From: Liberiplasma sp046541015
GTDB lineage: Bacteria > Bacillota_I > Bacilli_A > Izemoplasmatales > Izemoplasmataceae
Reading direction: 5' to 3'
Length of the DNA: 45,557 nucleotides
Assembly: GCA_046541015.1 (NCBI GenBank)
Contig: JBKHEA010000011.1
Span: 1-45,557, forward strand
A program made the position numbers and the translations under genes. Of the stretch, positions 25,849 to 33,990 are shown one piece after another; position 1 is the first letter of the stretch, and each line of letters begins with the position of its first letter. The notes under the pieces were generated by a model. That model was given only the letters and a program-made list of their open reading frames with translations, did no database searches and was not told the DNA's origin.

Positions 25849-26974
25849 AAAGGCTATTTGGAGTAGAATCGATTTCAGTTTTTTCAATAATTAAGTCTGG
25901 GTAATCTTCAACTTCTATAGTAAACCTAAATACCCGTGCACTGTTCACTGTGAAAATTTCTAAGTTTATAAACCCTTCCTCTTCTTCATCTAAACTTTCG
26001 ATTTCATACTCTATTTTTAATTTGGATGAGCTCGTTTTTTCAATCTCATAACTAATTTCATAGGTTTCACTTTCGTAACTCATTGAAACTGTAATTATAT
26101 CATCATCATATTCAATTTCAAAGGCGCTTTCTAAGATGGTTTCCCCTTCTTTTACCCATTCAATTTCAAAGGATTCTTCATCACTTTCAACTTCTTGGGA
26201 TATTTCTACATAAGTGTCTAAATCATCAGGAAGGTTAGCAATGAGTTCGATTTCTTGTTCATCGTTGTCTAAGTTAAAGGTACCTTCAATATGATACATA
26301 AGATTATCAATATAAAGTATGCCATCAAGCGTTGAATAATTTTCGCTTAGAATCGTTTCGTTATAATACATGATATAGTCAACTGGGAAATTGTTAAAAT
26401 CTAAGCTTGTGAATATGAGTTTAGAGTCATACTCTGGTAGTTCGCTTTCAGTAAGAATAAAATGCATTGCATCACGATTTCCAATGATTGGTTCAATCAT
26501 ATGGATGCTTGCGAATAAATTATCAATTTCATCATTGATTAACAAATCGCTTGGATCATTGTCTTCATAGTCATTGTCATCATCATCGTCATCATCATCG
26601 TCATCAATGAAGACATGATTTGATAAAAGGTTTAGATAAGGGTTACTTAAACTAGATGATGATTGATTGAGACTTTGTGATAATAATGAAGCAGCACTTA
26701 CTGCGCTAATGGAATAAACTTCTTCTTTTAAAGTAAAGGCAATTGGATCTGGGGTTGGTTCTGGTGGGGTTCCTTCATTACCGATAATAATGATTCCAAT
26801 GATTACTAACACGGTTAATATAGGCACAAAAGCAAGTCGTTTAAAATAAATCTTGTACTTATTTTTAACCGGTGTTTGAATGGTGATTTCATCAAGATGA
26901 ATATTACTTAAAACTTCAGGCGTACTTGCCTTAAAATCTTCTTGAATGATTTTTTTAAAATCTTTATTTTTCAT
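25847..26974 (-). CDS. Membrane-anchored putative anti-sigma factor with acidic external domain
   Basis: This 375-residue protein has a cytoplasmic N-terminus of 46 residues, one membrane helix (47-65, VPILTVLVIIGIIIIG), a Pro-rich linker and an external domain of about 290 residues. The topology, and an 11-base overlap with the ECF sigma gene upstream, suggest an anti-sigma factor; no ZAS zinc motif is present. The external part has ten consecutive Asp (124-133), then a long stretch of alternating acidic and hydrophobic residues. It is visibly related to the lipoprotein encoded at 27555-28640: both share a VYSISAVSAAS-like motif, a DGILYID / EGILVIN block and a D-D/E-EESFE motif. No known domain is recognised. 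Confidence 0.7.
   Translation of the reverse strand: MKNKDFKKIIQEDFKASTPEVLSNIHLDEITIQTPVKNKYKIYFKRLAFVPILTVLVIIGIIIIGNEGTPPEPTPDPIAFTLKEEVYSISAVSAASLLSQSLNQSSSSLSNPYLNLLSNHVFIDDDDDDDDDDNDYEDNDPSDLLINDEIDNLFASIHMIEPIIGNRDAMHFILTESELPEYDSKLIFTSLDFNNFPVDYIMYYNETILSENYSTLDGILYIDNLMYHIEGTFNLDNDEQEIELIANLPDDLDTYVEISQEVESDEESFEIEWVKEGETILESAFEIEYDDDIITVSMSYESETYEISYEIEKTSSSKLKIEYEIESLDEEEEGFINLEIFTVNSARVFRFTIEVEDYPDLIIEKTEIDSTPNSL
26576..26605. repeat. Poly-Asp codon repeat
   Basis: Thirty bases read GAT GAC GAT GAT on the minus strand in a near-perfect 12-base period, encoding ten aspartates in the anti-sigma-like protein. GAT and GAC are mixed, so the tract is not a simple trinucleotide repeat. 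Confidence 0.85.
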
Positions 26975-27497
26975 CTTGATTCACCTCACTTGCCTTTCTC
27001 ATTTTTTTGATGGCCTCTTGATAGATCCAAGTTACTGTCCCTAAAGGTTTACCTAGTTGATAAGCAATATCTTTATGTGTTAAATCAGCCACTACTTTAA
27101 GCAATACAATACGTCTTTCTTCATCGGTTAAAATTTTTAAATAGTACTCTGCTTGTAATCTTTTCTCAATGGATGATGTCATGTTGGGCAATGTATCTAA
27201 CCATGCATCTGTTAGAGGAACTTCTTTAGAGCGTCTTCTGTAAACATCGAGTGCTTGATTTTTGGCGATGGTTAAAAGCCAATTTATGAATTTATATTTA
27301 GGATTGTAACTATGAATGCGCTCAATCATTTTAATGTAGGTATCTTGCATAATATCTTCTGCCAAAGAGCGATCTTTCACTATAGGCAAAATCATCGCAT
27401 AAACGGCGTGTTTTGTTTCATGATAGATCGCTTCGAAGGCTTCTTGATTTTTATGCTTTAATTGTTTGATTTGACTTTTTGAGGGCATCGCATTCAC
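26964..27497 (-). CDS. ECF-type RNA polymerase sigma factor
   Basis: This 177-residue group 4 sigma factor has region 2 at about residues 20-90, with DIMQDTYIKMIERI and KFINWLLTIAKNQALDVYRRR for core binding and -10 recognition. Region 4 is at about 115-170: LTDEERRIVLLKVVADLTHKDIA and the -35 helix KPLGTVTWIYQEAIKKMRK. It overlaps the putative anti-sigma gene by 11 bases. The start is weakly defined: the ATGs at 27497 and 27488 both follow AAGCGGTGA. An extended -10 sits just upstream. Regulated genes probably include this locus, but no ECF-type promoter motif is obvious. Confidence 0.9.
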   Translation of the reverse strand: MNAMPSKSQIKQLKHKNQEAFEAIYHETKHAVYAMILPIVKDRSLAEDIMQDTYIKMIERIHSYNPKYKFINWLLTIAKNQALDVYRRRSKEVPLTDAWLDTLPNMTSSIEKRLQAEYYLKILTDEERRIVLLKVVADLTHKDIAYQLGKPLGTVTWIYQEAIKKMRKASEVNQDEK

Positions 27498-27517
27498 CGC
27501 TTTATAGGTTTTACCTC

Positions 27518-27523
27518 ATTATA
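27518..27523 (-). promoter_or_regulatory. Extended -10 before the ECF sigma gene
   Basis: TGCTATAAT on the minus strand is an extended -10 located 21 bases upstream of the sigma start. It would allow sigma and anti-sigma to be expressed apart from the lipoprotein; no clear -35 is present. Confidence 0.5.
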
Positions 27524-27554
27524 GCATTAATTTCATTGCTTGAAGTGAATATGA

Positions 27555-28640
27555 CTAAAATGATGTTTCAGTTTCTTCATCTTCGTCATCGTCATCGTCA
27601 TCGTCGTCGTCTTCGTCATCATAATCTCTTTCAACGATACGGCTATCTTCACTACCTGCGGTTTTAATCTCATAGCTAATTTGTGTTGAATTAGTTAATG
27701 GATCAAATATCACAAAGATTTCAATGGTTCCTTCTTCAACTAATCCTTCAGAATCGCTAATTTCAAATTCGATTTCGATTACTTGTTCATTGTTTTCTTC
27801 TTTAATCTCAAATTCATAACGTGCAACACGATTACCTAGCGTGAATTCTAAATTCATTTCGGTTTCATCATCTTCGTACTCAAATTCGATTTCTGTGCTT
27901 TTGATTAGGTTATCATCTTGATACATTTCTAATAAGAATTCAGTTTCTGATTCACCATCTTCTGATTCGATTTCATATTCGATCGTGATATAATCACTTT
28001 CTGTTAAATATGCAATCATTTCAAATGATTCTTCATCGTTTTCAATTTCTTGAGCTGCTGTAAAAACATAGCTAGCTTCATTAATGACTAAAATACCTTC
28101 TAAACGATTTTCAATTTCTTCTTCTAATTCTTCTTCGTCATCTAAATCTTCTTCGTCTTCTTCATCAGAATCATCATCTAAATCCGCTTCATCTTCTAAG
28201 TCAAGCGCTTCTTCTTGTTCATCATCGTTAAAAATATTATAGTGAAGTTCATACGATACGGTTTCACCGTTAATATCTACGATAGAGATGAGCATCATTT
28301 CTTCATAACCTTCTAGGGTTGATGAATCTGTTGTTACACGAACGCCATCATTTACCATAAAGGTTTCAATAAGTTTTAAATAGGGTTCTAAGGCTTCTAT
28401 ATCTTCTAAAACAATGGGGTCATCCCCTGATTCATTAAGCTTTGTGTATGCCGTATTTATCACAGTTGAGTTATCGAGTTCACTCATCGCACTAACTGCG
28501 CTTAGGGCACTGAATGCGTAAACATCCTCACTTGAATCAAATAAACGGGTAAAATTTGAAACTTGATTGCTTGAAAGTGCGCAAGCACTTAGTGTTAGGG
28601 TAAATAGTAAAACAGTTAATGCAACAAATAATTTTTTCAT
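27555..28640 (-). CDS. Highly acidic lipoprotein, paralogous to the anti-sigma external domain
   Basis: This 361-residue lipoprotein has the lipobox LSAC (Cys20), so it should be anchored on the outside. The mature chain starts with a VYAFSALSAVSAMSEL motif shared with the membrane-anchored protein two genes downstream. An Asp/Glu-rich spacer (about 130-175) follows, then a long region of alternating acidic and hydrophobic residues (for example IEYEIESEDGESETEF) that predicts beta strands with one acidic face. The last 23 residues are a tail with nine consecutive Asp. It has AAGGAG 7 bases before the ATG and lies 57 bases before the sigma gene. I do not recognise the family. Cation or cationic-ligand binding is an inference from charge. 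Confidence 0.75.
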   Translation of the reverse strand: MKKLFVALTVLLFTLTLSACALSSNQVSNFTRLFDSSEDVYAFSALSAVSAMSELDNSTVINTAYTKLNESGDDPIVLEDIEALEPYLKLIETFMVNDGVRVTTDSSTLEGYEEMMLISIVDINGETVSYELHYNIFNDDEQEEALDLEDEADLDDDSDEEDEEDLDDEEELEEEIENRLEGILVINEASYVFTAAQEIENDEESFEMIAYLTESDYITIEYEIESEDGESETEFLLEMYQDDNLIKSTEIEFEYEDDETEMNLEFTLGNRVARYEFEIKEENNEQVIEIEFEISDSEGLVEEGTIEIFVIFDPLTNSTQISYEIKTAGSEDSRIVERDYDDEDDDDDDDDDEDEETETSF

Positions 28641-28737
28641 TTTAAATCTCCTTTTAAGTTTTATTTTTTTTCTTTCACACTATATACGAATGAAGCTTAA
28701 CTTTTATTGGATATTTTTTAAAAAAAATTAAAAAAAA

Positions 28738-28764
28738 ATAATTCAAGAGCATATCTTGAATTAT
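28738..28764 (-). terminator. Terminator after pepV
   Basis: ATAATTCAAGA (28738-28748) pairs with TCTTGAATTAT (28754-28764) around a 5-base loop, followed on the minus strand by a long T-rich run. It separates pepV from the acidic lipoprotein gene. The bases 28641-28737 hold this AT-rich tract and a TATAGT box without a convincing -35. Confidence 0.85.
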
Positions 28765-28772
28765 TTATTCGT

Positions 28773-30128
28773 TTATTCGTGGGCTAAACTAAATATAGCT
28801 TCCATATAAATTGCGGTTGCTTCAATTAAGTCATCAATAAAGATATGTTCATCAACTTGATGGGCAACATCTTTTCTTCCTGGCATAACCATTCCAAAGG
28901 CAACGGCTTTGTTTAATGAACGTGCATAGGTGCCTCCACCTATTGTAAATGGTTTCGTTTCCATATCATTGGTTATTTTTTGATAAGCTGCCATTAATTT
29001 GATGATTAATTCATCGTTTGGATCAACATAATGAATCGGTATATTCCCTTTTTGATCATAGGATAATTTATGTTTTTTAACAGCTTTTTTTATTTTTTCA
29101 ATGGCTTCATCTAGTTCAAAACCTTTTGGATATCGACAATTGACCCCGAGTCGAACCTCGGATTCATTGTAGCGGAAAATACCGGTATTCATAGTAAATT
29201 CTTTCATTTCGTCATGTCTATAATCAATTTTAAGTTTTTCACCAAATGCATCAAAGCTTAAATATTCATGGATAAAGTTAATGATAGGGTTATTGAAATG
29301 TTCTTTTAAAAATTGGGCTAAGATAAAACCTGCATTAACCCCTAAATGGGGTTGCATTGCATGCGCATTTTTACCATGGATAATATAAGTATTGCCTTCA
29401 ATTTCTCCTTTAAAGCCATTATGTTTTAAGAAATTATTAAAAGGTTTTTTTAAATCAATACTTAATGTTGCGCTTGCTTTATCTGGGACAACGTTATAAC
29501 GTTCTCCTGATTCAAAACTTATTAAACCATCTTTACCATCATATTTACCTAATACATCAAAAGAAAGCATCCCTTTTTCTCCATAAATAAGCGGAAAACT
29601 TGCATCAGGCGCAAAGCCTAAGGTAGGCATTTCTTCGGTTTCAAAATATTTCTTAATGCCACGCCATGCGGTTTCTTCATCGGTCCCTAAGATAATACGG
29701 ACACGTTTTGATAACTTAATGTTCAAATCTTTTAAGAATTTTAATGCAAAATACGCTGCGATGGTTGGGCCTTTATCATCCATTGCCCCTCGGGCATAAA
29801 TTTTACCTTCTTTAATGGTAGGGGAAAATGGTGGATTGGTCCAATTATCTCCTGGGGGCACAACATCTAAATGACATAAAACACCCAAAATTTCTTCACC
29901 CTCACCATACTCAATATGACCTGCGTAGTTTTGGACATTTTTAGTGATAAATCCATCTTTTTTCGCAAGAGCAATCATGTGACTTAGTGCTTCATGAATC
30001 GCTTCACCAAAAGGCGTTTCGCTTTCTTCATCATAGTAATCAAGTACGCTTGGAATGCGTAATAAATCCTTTAGTTCATCAATGATTTCTTCTTTATGTT
30101 CGTTGACATAGGTTAAAAAATCCATCAT
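28773..30128 (-). CDS. pepV: M20-family dipeptidase (PepV-like)
   Basis: This 451-residue cytoplasmic Zn dipeptidase cleaves dipeptides with broad specificity. Metal and catalytic residues are visible: His and Asp in CHLDVVPPG, Asp in GAMDDKGP, the Glu pair in GTDEETAW, Asp in APDASFP, and the C-terminal His in VAHQVDEH. The frame opens at 30158, but the promoter -10 lies at 30149-30154 and GGAGG at 30133-30137, so translation starts at the ATG at 30128 or 30125. It is a single-gene unit divergent from the metal-efflux operon. Confidence 0.92.
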   Translation of the reverse strand: MMDFLTYVNEHKEEIIDELKDLLRIPSVLDYYDEESETPFGEAIHEALSHMIALAKKDGFITKNVQNYAGHIEYGEGEEILGVLCHLDVVPPGDNWTNPPFSPTIKEGKIYARGAMDDKGPTIAAYFALKFLKDLNIKLSKRVRIILGTDEETAWRGIKKYFETEEMPTLGFAPDASFPLIYGEKGMLSFDVLGKYDGKDGLISFESGERYNVVPDKASATLSIDLKKPFNNFLKHNGFKGEIEGNTYIIHGKNAHAMQPHLGVNAGFILAQFLKEHFNNPIINFIHEYLSFDAFGEKLKIDYRHDEMKEFTMNTGIFRYNESEVRLGVNCRYPKGFELDEAIEKIKKAVKKHKLSYDQKGNIPIHYVDPNDELIIKLMAAYQKITNDMETKPFTIGGGTYARSLNKAVAFGMVMPGRKDVAHQVDEHIFIDDLIEATAIYMEAIFSLAHE

Positions 30129-30148
30129 AACACCTCCGACATGAAAAT

Positions 30149-30177
30149 ATGATATCACGCATGAAGGGTAAAATCAA
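30149..30177 (-). promoter_or_regulatory. Promoter of pepV
   Basis: TTGATT (30172-30177) and TATCAT (30149-30154) on the minus strand are spaced 17 bases. The -10 lies inside the longer open frame, which supports the shorter PepV start. Confidence 0.65.
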
Positions 30178-30200
30178 TTTAAATAGTCGTAAGTTATACC

Positions 30201-30230
30201 TTGACATATGAGTGTTTGCTCATATATAAT
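30201..30230 (+). promoter_or_regulatory. Metal-efflux promoter with embedded ArsR/SmtB operator
   Basis: TTGACA (30201-30206) and TATAAT (30225-30230) are 18 bases apart. The spacer is filled by the inverted repeat ATATGAG (30206-30212) and CTCATAT (30219-30225), which resembles the 12-2-12 sites of SmtB/CzrA repressors. Apo-repressor bound here would occlude both boxes, with Zn or Cd relieving repression. Confidence 0.85.
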
Positions 30231-30257
30231 GAATGTACAAAATAAGAAGGTGAATCG

Positions 30258-32324
30258 ATGATTAAAAAAATAGTAATGAAAAACCTTATTTGTTCGGGAT
30301 GTGCGGGGAAAATAGAAAAAGCATTAACTGAACTCAACTATATAAATTCAGCGAGTTTTAATTTTGCCAATCAAGTCATGTTAATCGATGTAACGGATAA
30401 CTATTTAGAATCTAAACACTTAAGTCAAATTAAAGGAATCGTTGACTCTATTGAACATGGTGTTGAAACATATCCTTATGAAAAACGTAACCTAATGGTA
30501 AATAAAAGCTTTGTAAAAAAACATTGGCTCATGTTAGCTGGGCTTATTATTTTTGCGTTGGGATATTTATTGGATAGGTCACTTAATTTGGTGCGCTTTA
30601 ATCCTTTATATTGGATTGGTTATGGTTTTATTGTGCATATCATTGCGATTAAAACCTATCAAGGCATTAAAAGAAAAGATTATTTTAACGAAAACACACT
30701 CATGTTTATCGCAACACTAGCGGCAATGTTTATCGCAAAACCTTTTGAAGCGGTTGCGGTTTTAGTATTTTATACCGTTGGAGAACATTTACAGCATCGT
30801 GCGGTTCATCGTTCTAAACAAGAAATTAGTTCGTTAATGGATCTTCATGTCGATTACGCTAATGTTTGGATTAATGATGCTTGGGTGATAAGAGATCCTA
30901 TGACCCTTACAAAGGGTGATAAAATCCTTGTTAAAAACGGTGAAAAAATTCCTGTAGATGGTACGGTTTTAAAAGGAAGAACCTCCTTAAACACATCAGC
31001 ATTAACAGGTGAAACAAAACTTAAAAGTGTAGAAGTTGGTGACTATGTTCATAGTGGAAATATTAATGTTGGAAGTGTTATAGAGATCACTGCAGAAAAA
31101 GAATATCATGAATCTACCATCGCAAAGATTATTGATTTAATCGAAAATGCAACCAATAAAAAGTCAAAAACTGAAAATTTCATTACGCGTTTTGCGCGTT
31201 TTTATACCCCGTTTGTAACGGTTGCGGCATTGATCATGTTTTTAGTGCCAACCTTGTTTGACCCTAATAATATAGAAGAGTATATTTTTAGAGCCGCGAC
31301 GTTTTTAGTCATTAGTTGTCCTTGTGCTTTAGTCTTAAGTATTCCGCTTTCTTATTTTGCAGGGATTGGAGCGAGTGCACGTAAAGGCATTTTATTTAAA
31401 GGGTCTAATTTCTTAGATATGATGAACAAAGTCGATGTCATTGGCATTGATAAAACAGGAACACTAACTCATGGTAATTTTGAAGTTGATGGGTATACAA
31501 ATTTAGAAACCTTAAAACTTGCAGCTTCTATAGAAATATACTCAAATCATCCTATCGCATCAAGTATTGTATCTGCTTACCATGATGATTTATACGCTAT
31601 TGAACAAGTAACTGAAAGCCCTGGTTACGGGTTAAGTGGCATACTTAATGAAAAAGTATTAATGGTTGGTAGTCGCAAATTTTTAATCGATCAAGCCATT
31701 CACGGTTTAGAAGATAAAGATACCGCAGGCACTAACGTGTTTGTAGCTTATGATGGCAAGTATGTTGGTCGCGTTGTTATTAAAGATCAAATCAAAGAAA
31801 GTTCGATTAACGTTATAAAACATTTAAACCGAAGATTTCATTTAGTGATGTTAACTGGTGATAATAAAGATACTGCCAATGAAGTAGCTTACGCTTTAGG
31901 TGGGATTGATTTTAGAGATAGTTTACTCCCTGAAGATAAGTTAAATGTTTTTAACGAGATCAAGAGTGAAAAAATGAAAATGTATGTGGGGGATGGCATC
32001 AATGATGCTCCACTCATTAAAAATGCTGATGTTGGAGTGGCAATGGGAAAAGGAAGCGAACTTGCTTTAGATGTAGCTGATGTCATTATCATGGATGATG
32101 ATTTACGCACTTTAAAGAAAGCTTTTACGCTTTCAAAAAGAACTTACCGCATTGTAATTCAAAATATTGTTTTAAGTCTAGGGGTTAAGTTTTTATTCTT
32201 AATATTAGCAAGTTTTGGGATTGCCACAATGTGGATGGCAATATTCGCAGATGTAGGTATCACACTCATTGCAGTTATGAATGCTTTAAGATTAATTTAT
32301 GGAAGAGGGGCTAAGAAGCTATGA
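30258..32324 (+). CDS. cadA: Zn/Cd/Pb-exporting P1B-type ATPase
   Basis: This 688-residue heavy-metal ATPase pumps Zn2+, Cd2+ or Pb2+ out of the cell. It has one N-terminal heavy-metal domain with the CSGC site (Cys12, Cys15), eight predicted membrane helices, the transmembrane CPC motif (354-356), the phosphorylated Asp398 in DKTGTLT, and GDGINDAPL. The last helix carries DVGITLIAVMNALRL, the P1B-2 signature that distinguishes Zn/Cd pumps from copper pumps. It is co-transcribed with the ArsR gene, which overlaps its stop by 4 bases. Confidence 0.93.
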   Translation: MIKKIVMKNLICSGCAGKIEKALTELNYINSASFNFANQVMLIDVTDNYLESKHLSQIKGIVDSIEHGVETYPYEKRNLMVNKSFVKKHWLMLAGLIIFALGYLLDRSLNLVRFNPLYWIGYGFIVHIIAIKTYQGIKRKDYFNENTLMFIATLAAMFIAKPFEAVAVLVFYTVGEHLQHRAVHRSKQEISSLMDLHVDYANVWINDAWVIRDPMTLTKGDKILVKNGEKIPVDGTVLKGRTSLNTSALTGETKLKSVEVGDYVHSGNINVGSVIEITAEKEYHESTIAKIIDLIENATNKKSKTENFITRFARFYTPFVTVAALIMFLVPTLFDPNNIEEYIFRAATFLVISCPCALVLSIPLSYFAGIGASARKGILFKGSNFLDMMNKVDVIGIDKTGTLTHGNFEVDGYTNLETLKLAASIEIYSNHPIASSIVSAYHDDLYAIEQVTESPGYGLSGILNEKVLMVGSRKFLIDQAIHGLEDKDTAGTNVFVAYDGKYVGRVVIKDQIKESSINVIKHLNRRFHLVMLTGDNKDTANEVAYALGGIDFRDSLLPEDKLNVFNEIKSEKMKMYVGDGINDAPLIKNADVGVAMGKGSELALDVADVIIMDDDLRTLKKAFTLSKRTYRIVIQNIVLSLGVKFLFLILASFGIATMWMAIFADVGITLIAVMNALRLIYGRGAKKL

Positions 32325-32608
32325 AAAAACGTAATCAAATGACTGATACTGTCAAACTCTTTAAAATTTTTAGTGATGAAACCAGGCTTAAGATTATAGC
32401 ACTACTTTGTGAGTCAACTTATTGTGTTCAAGATATCTCAAACGAACTTAAGATGAGTCAATCTTCGATTTCACATCAACTCAAACTTTTAAGAGACATG
32501 AATGTGGTAAAAACAAAACGCGAAGGAAAAAATATTTATTATTCACTTAAAGATAATCATATTAAGGAAATTTATTTAATGGGTGTTGCCCATGCGAATG
32601 AATGTTAA
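32321..32608 (+). CDS. ArsR/SmtB-family zinc-sensing repressor
   Basis: This 95-residue winged-helix repressor has the helix-turn-helix CVQDISNELKMSQSSISHQLKLL. The C-terminal alpha5 ligands Asp78, His80, His91 and Glu94 have exactly the spacing of SmtB (D-x-H-x10-H-x2-E), so it should sense Zn. Cys35 in the alpha3 region is single, so the CadC-type Cys site is incomplete. It overlaps the ATPase gene by 4 bases and would act on the palindrome at 30206-30225. Confidence 0.92.
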   Translation: MKKRNQMTDTVKLFKIFSDETRLKIIALLCESTYCVQDISNELKMSQSSISHQLKLLRDMNVVKTKREGKNIYYSLKDNHIKEIYLMGVAHANEC

Positions 32609-32625
32609 GACGCTAAAAGCGTCTT
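32607..32625 (+). terminator. Terminator of the metal-efflux operon
   Basis: AAGACGC (32607-32613) and GCGTCTT (32619-32625) pair around TAAAA and are followed by a T-rich run. The stem begins inside the ArsR stop codon. Confidence 0.88.
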
Positions 32626-32682
32626 TTCTTTTTAAGATAATCTTGTTATAATGAAATGAGTTATTTACTTTAGGAGGTCTTT

Positions 32683-33321
32683 ATGACAAATTTACATCGT
32701 TTATCCCCCGTTACATTATTGTTATTTAGTTTTTATTTAGCATCAAATTTAATGATTACTTTAGTAATTAGTGTTTTATCCTTCTATATGACACCTCTTG
32801 TAAACATAATTGAGATTTTATTAAGTGTCTTATATATTTTAATCATTGTATTATTTTTTCTAGAACTTCGTAAGTTTAACTACAAAAAGACGTTATTAAC
32901 ACTCTTATTTATTGGATATTTAATCACAAATATTTATAGTGTTATGTATCAAACTTTCTTCTTTTATTTATTTAATTGGGGTATCTATTCACTAGACATC
33001 CAAAATATTTATGAATACATTAGAAGTTTAGGTTATCTTTACACATCGTTTGAACTTCTAAATTTTGTGATTTTATTAATTGGACTTACGTTGATTGTCA
33101 AAGCGATCATGCCTAAATTAACGGTCTATGGAATTATCTTTTTAGTATTTTACTTAGTTGGAAGTATCACTTCAAGAATACTTCTTAGACTTAACTTGTA
33201 TGGCGCAAATATATCTATGATTGCACTCTTTTTTATAATTTTAATCACTTCTTCAATTAGCTTTGTCATGGCCTATTTGTGGTATAAAGGCGATTACACG
33301 TATAAAAATCAGTTACTATAG
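32683..33321 (+). CDS. Multi-pass membrane protein, unknown
   Basis: This 212-residue protein has about six hydrophobic segments (for instance residues 12-34, 40-62, 69-88, 119-143, 150-165 and 177-199). AGGAGG lies 6 bases upstream, and a TTGTTATAAT box at 32643-32652 may be its -10. It forms a pair with the next gene, which encodes a protein of similar size and topology. I see no catalytic motif and cannot name the family with confidence; it is loosely like DUF2569 proteins. Confidence 0.65.
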   Translation: MTNLHRLSPVTLLLFSFYLASNLMITLVISVLSFYMTPLVNIIEILLSVLYILIIVLFFLELRKFNYKKTLLTLLFIGYLITNIYSVMYQTFFFYLFNWGIYSLDIQNIYEYIRSLGYLYTSFELLNFVILLIGLTLIVKAIMPKLTVYGIIFLVFYLVGSITSRILLRLNLYGANISMIALFFIILITSSISFVMAYLWYKGDYTYKNQLL

Positions 33322-33337
33322 AAAGTTGGCAATAACC

Positions 33338-33967
33338 ATGGTTAGTACAGTACTTAAGAAAGATTATTTAAAGTTTTTTCGCATGATGTTTTATTTCTAT
33401 TTAGGACTTACCTTTATTACATTATTAACGTTAATATGGGGAGGTTTTTTTGGACAGATACCCCTATTAGTGATTCGTTTAAACCAGTATTCTATCCCTT
33501 TATTTGTTTTTTTAAAGATTTTGTGGATGGTATTTATATATTTTACGTTTGATGCGATAAAACCCTATATAAAAAAGTATGATTTTAAATATTTTAAAAA
33601 GGTAACTATGTTGGTCTTAATCCTCTCGTTTTTAAGTTATCTTACATTTATTCTAACGCGTGGTCAAGCAAACGAGATACTATTTTCAACCCTTTATCTT
33701 ACAGCAATTAATCTTGAAATAATTACTCAAGTCGTACTATTTTTACTTCTTATATTTGGGTATGTTAAGTATTTTAAACCACTCTTAAAAGATAAACTAA
33801 ATCCTTTAGTTATAATCATTAGTGTTGGCATGGTTACTGTTTATGACTTGTTATTATTTTTGGGTCTTATTAATACAATGACACTTTTTGAAATTTTCAG
33901 TCCAATTTTAATCTTTTTTGCCTACTTTGCACTTAAAAATAGTTTATATAAAATTTCAGAGTATTAA
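33338..33967 (+). CDS. Multi-pass membrane protein, unknown
   Basis: This protein of about 209 residues has six hydrophobic segments. It begins 16 bases after the previous gene. The ATG at 33338 is chosen because the longer frame from 33263 overlaps the upstream membrane protein and its first 25 residues are hydrophilic and shadow-like. The ribosome-binding site is poor (GAAAG), so coupling to the upstream gene is likely. Similar length and topology suggest that the two are distant duplicates. The function is unknown. Confidence 0.6.
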   Translation: MVSTVLKKDYLKFFRMMFYFYLGLTFITLLTLIWGGFFGQIPLLVIRLNQYSIPLFVFLKILWMVFIYFTFDAIKPYIKKYDFKYFKKVTMLVLILSFLSYLTFILTRGQANEILFSTLYLTAINLEIITQVVLFLLLIFGYVKYFKPLLKDKLNPLVIIISVGMVTVYDLLLFLGLINTMTLFEIFSPILIFFAYFALKNSLYKISEY

Positions 33968-33990
33968 AAAAAGCGCTAAGGCGCTTTTTT
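33967..33990. terminator. Bidirectional terminator between converging genes
   Basis: AAAAAAGCGC (33967-33976) pairs with GCGCTTTTTT (33981-33990) around a 4-base loop. It overlaps both the membrane-protein stop on the plus strand and the tyrS stop on the minus strand. Confidence 0.9.

Noticed and set aside
26576..26605. CRISPR or minisatellite
   Set aside because: It is a short in-frame Asp codon run without spacers. No CRISPR-like repeat-spacer array occurs anywhere in the window.
27479..27667. Plus-strand frame with an Arg-His-rich repeat
   Set aside because: It is the reverse complement of the poly-Asp tail of the acidic lipoprotein and lacks initiation signals.
28641..28737. ECF-type promoter before the acidic lipoprotein
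   Set aside because: A CGTATA/TATAGT stretch is present, but I could not find a matching AAC-type -35 at the right distance.
33263..33337. Longer N-terminus for the second orphan membrane protein
   Set aside because: It overlaps the upstream gene out of frame, is hydrophilic and has no ribosome-binding site; the ATG at 33338 is preferred.
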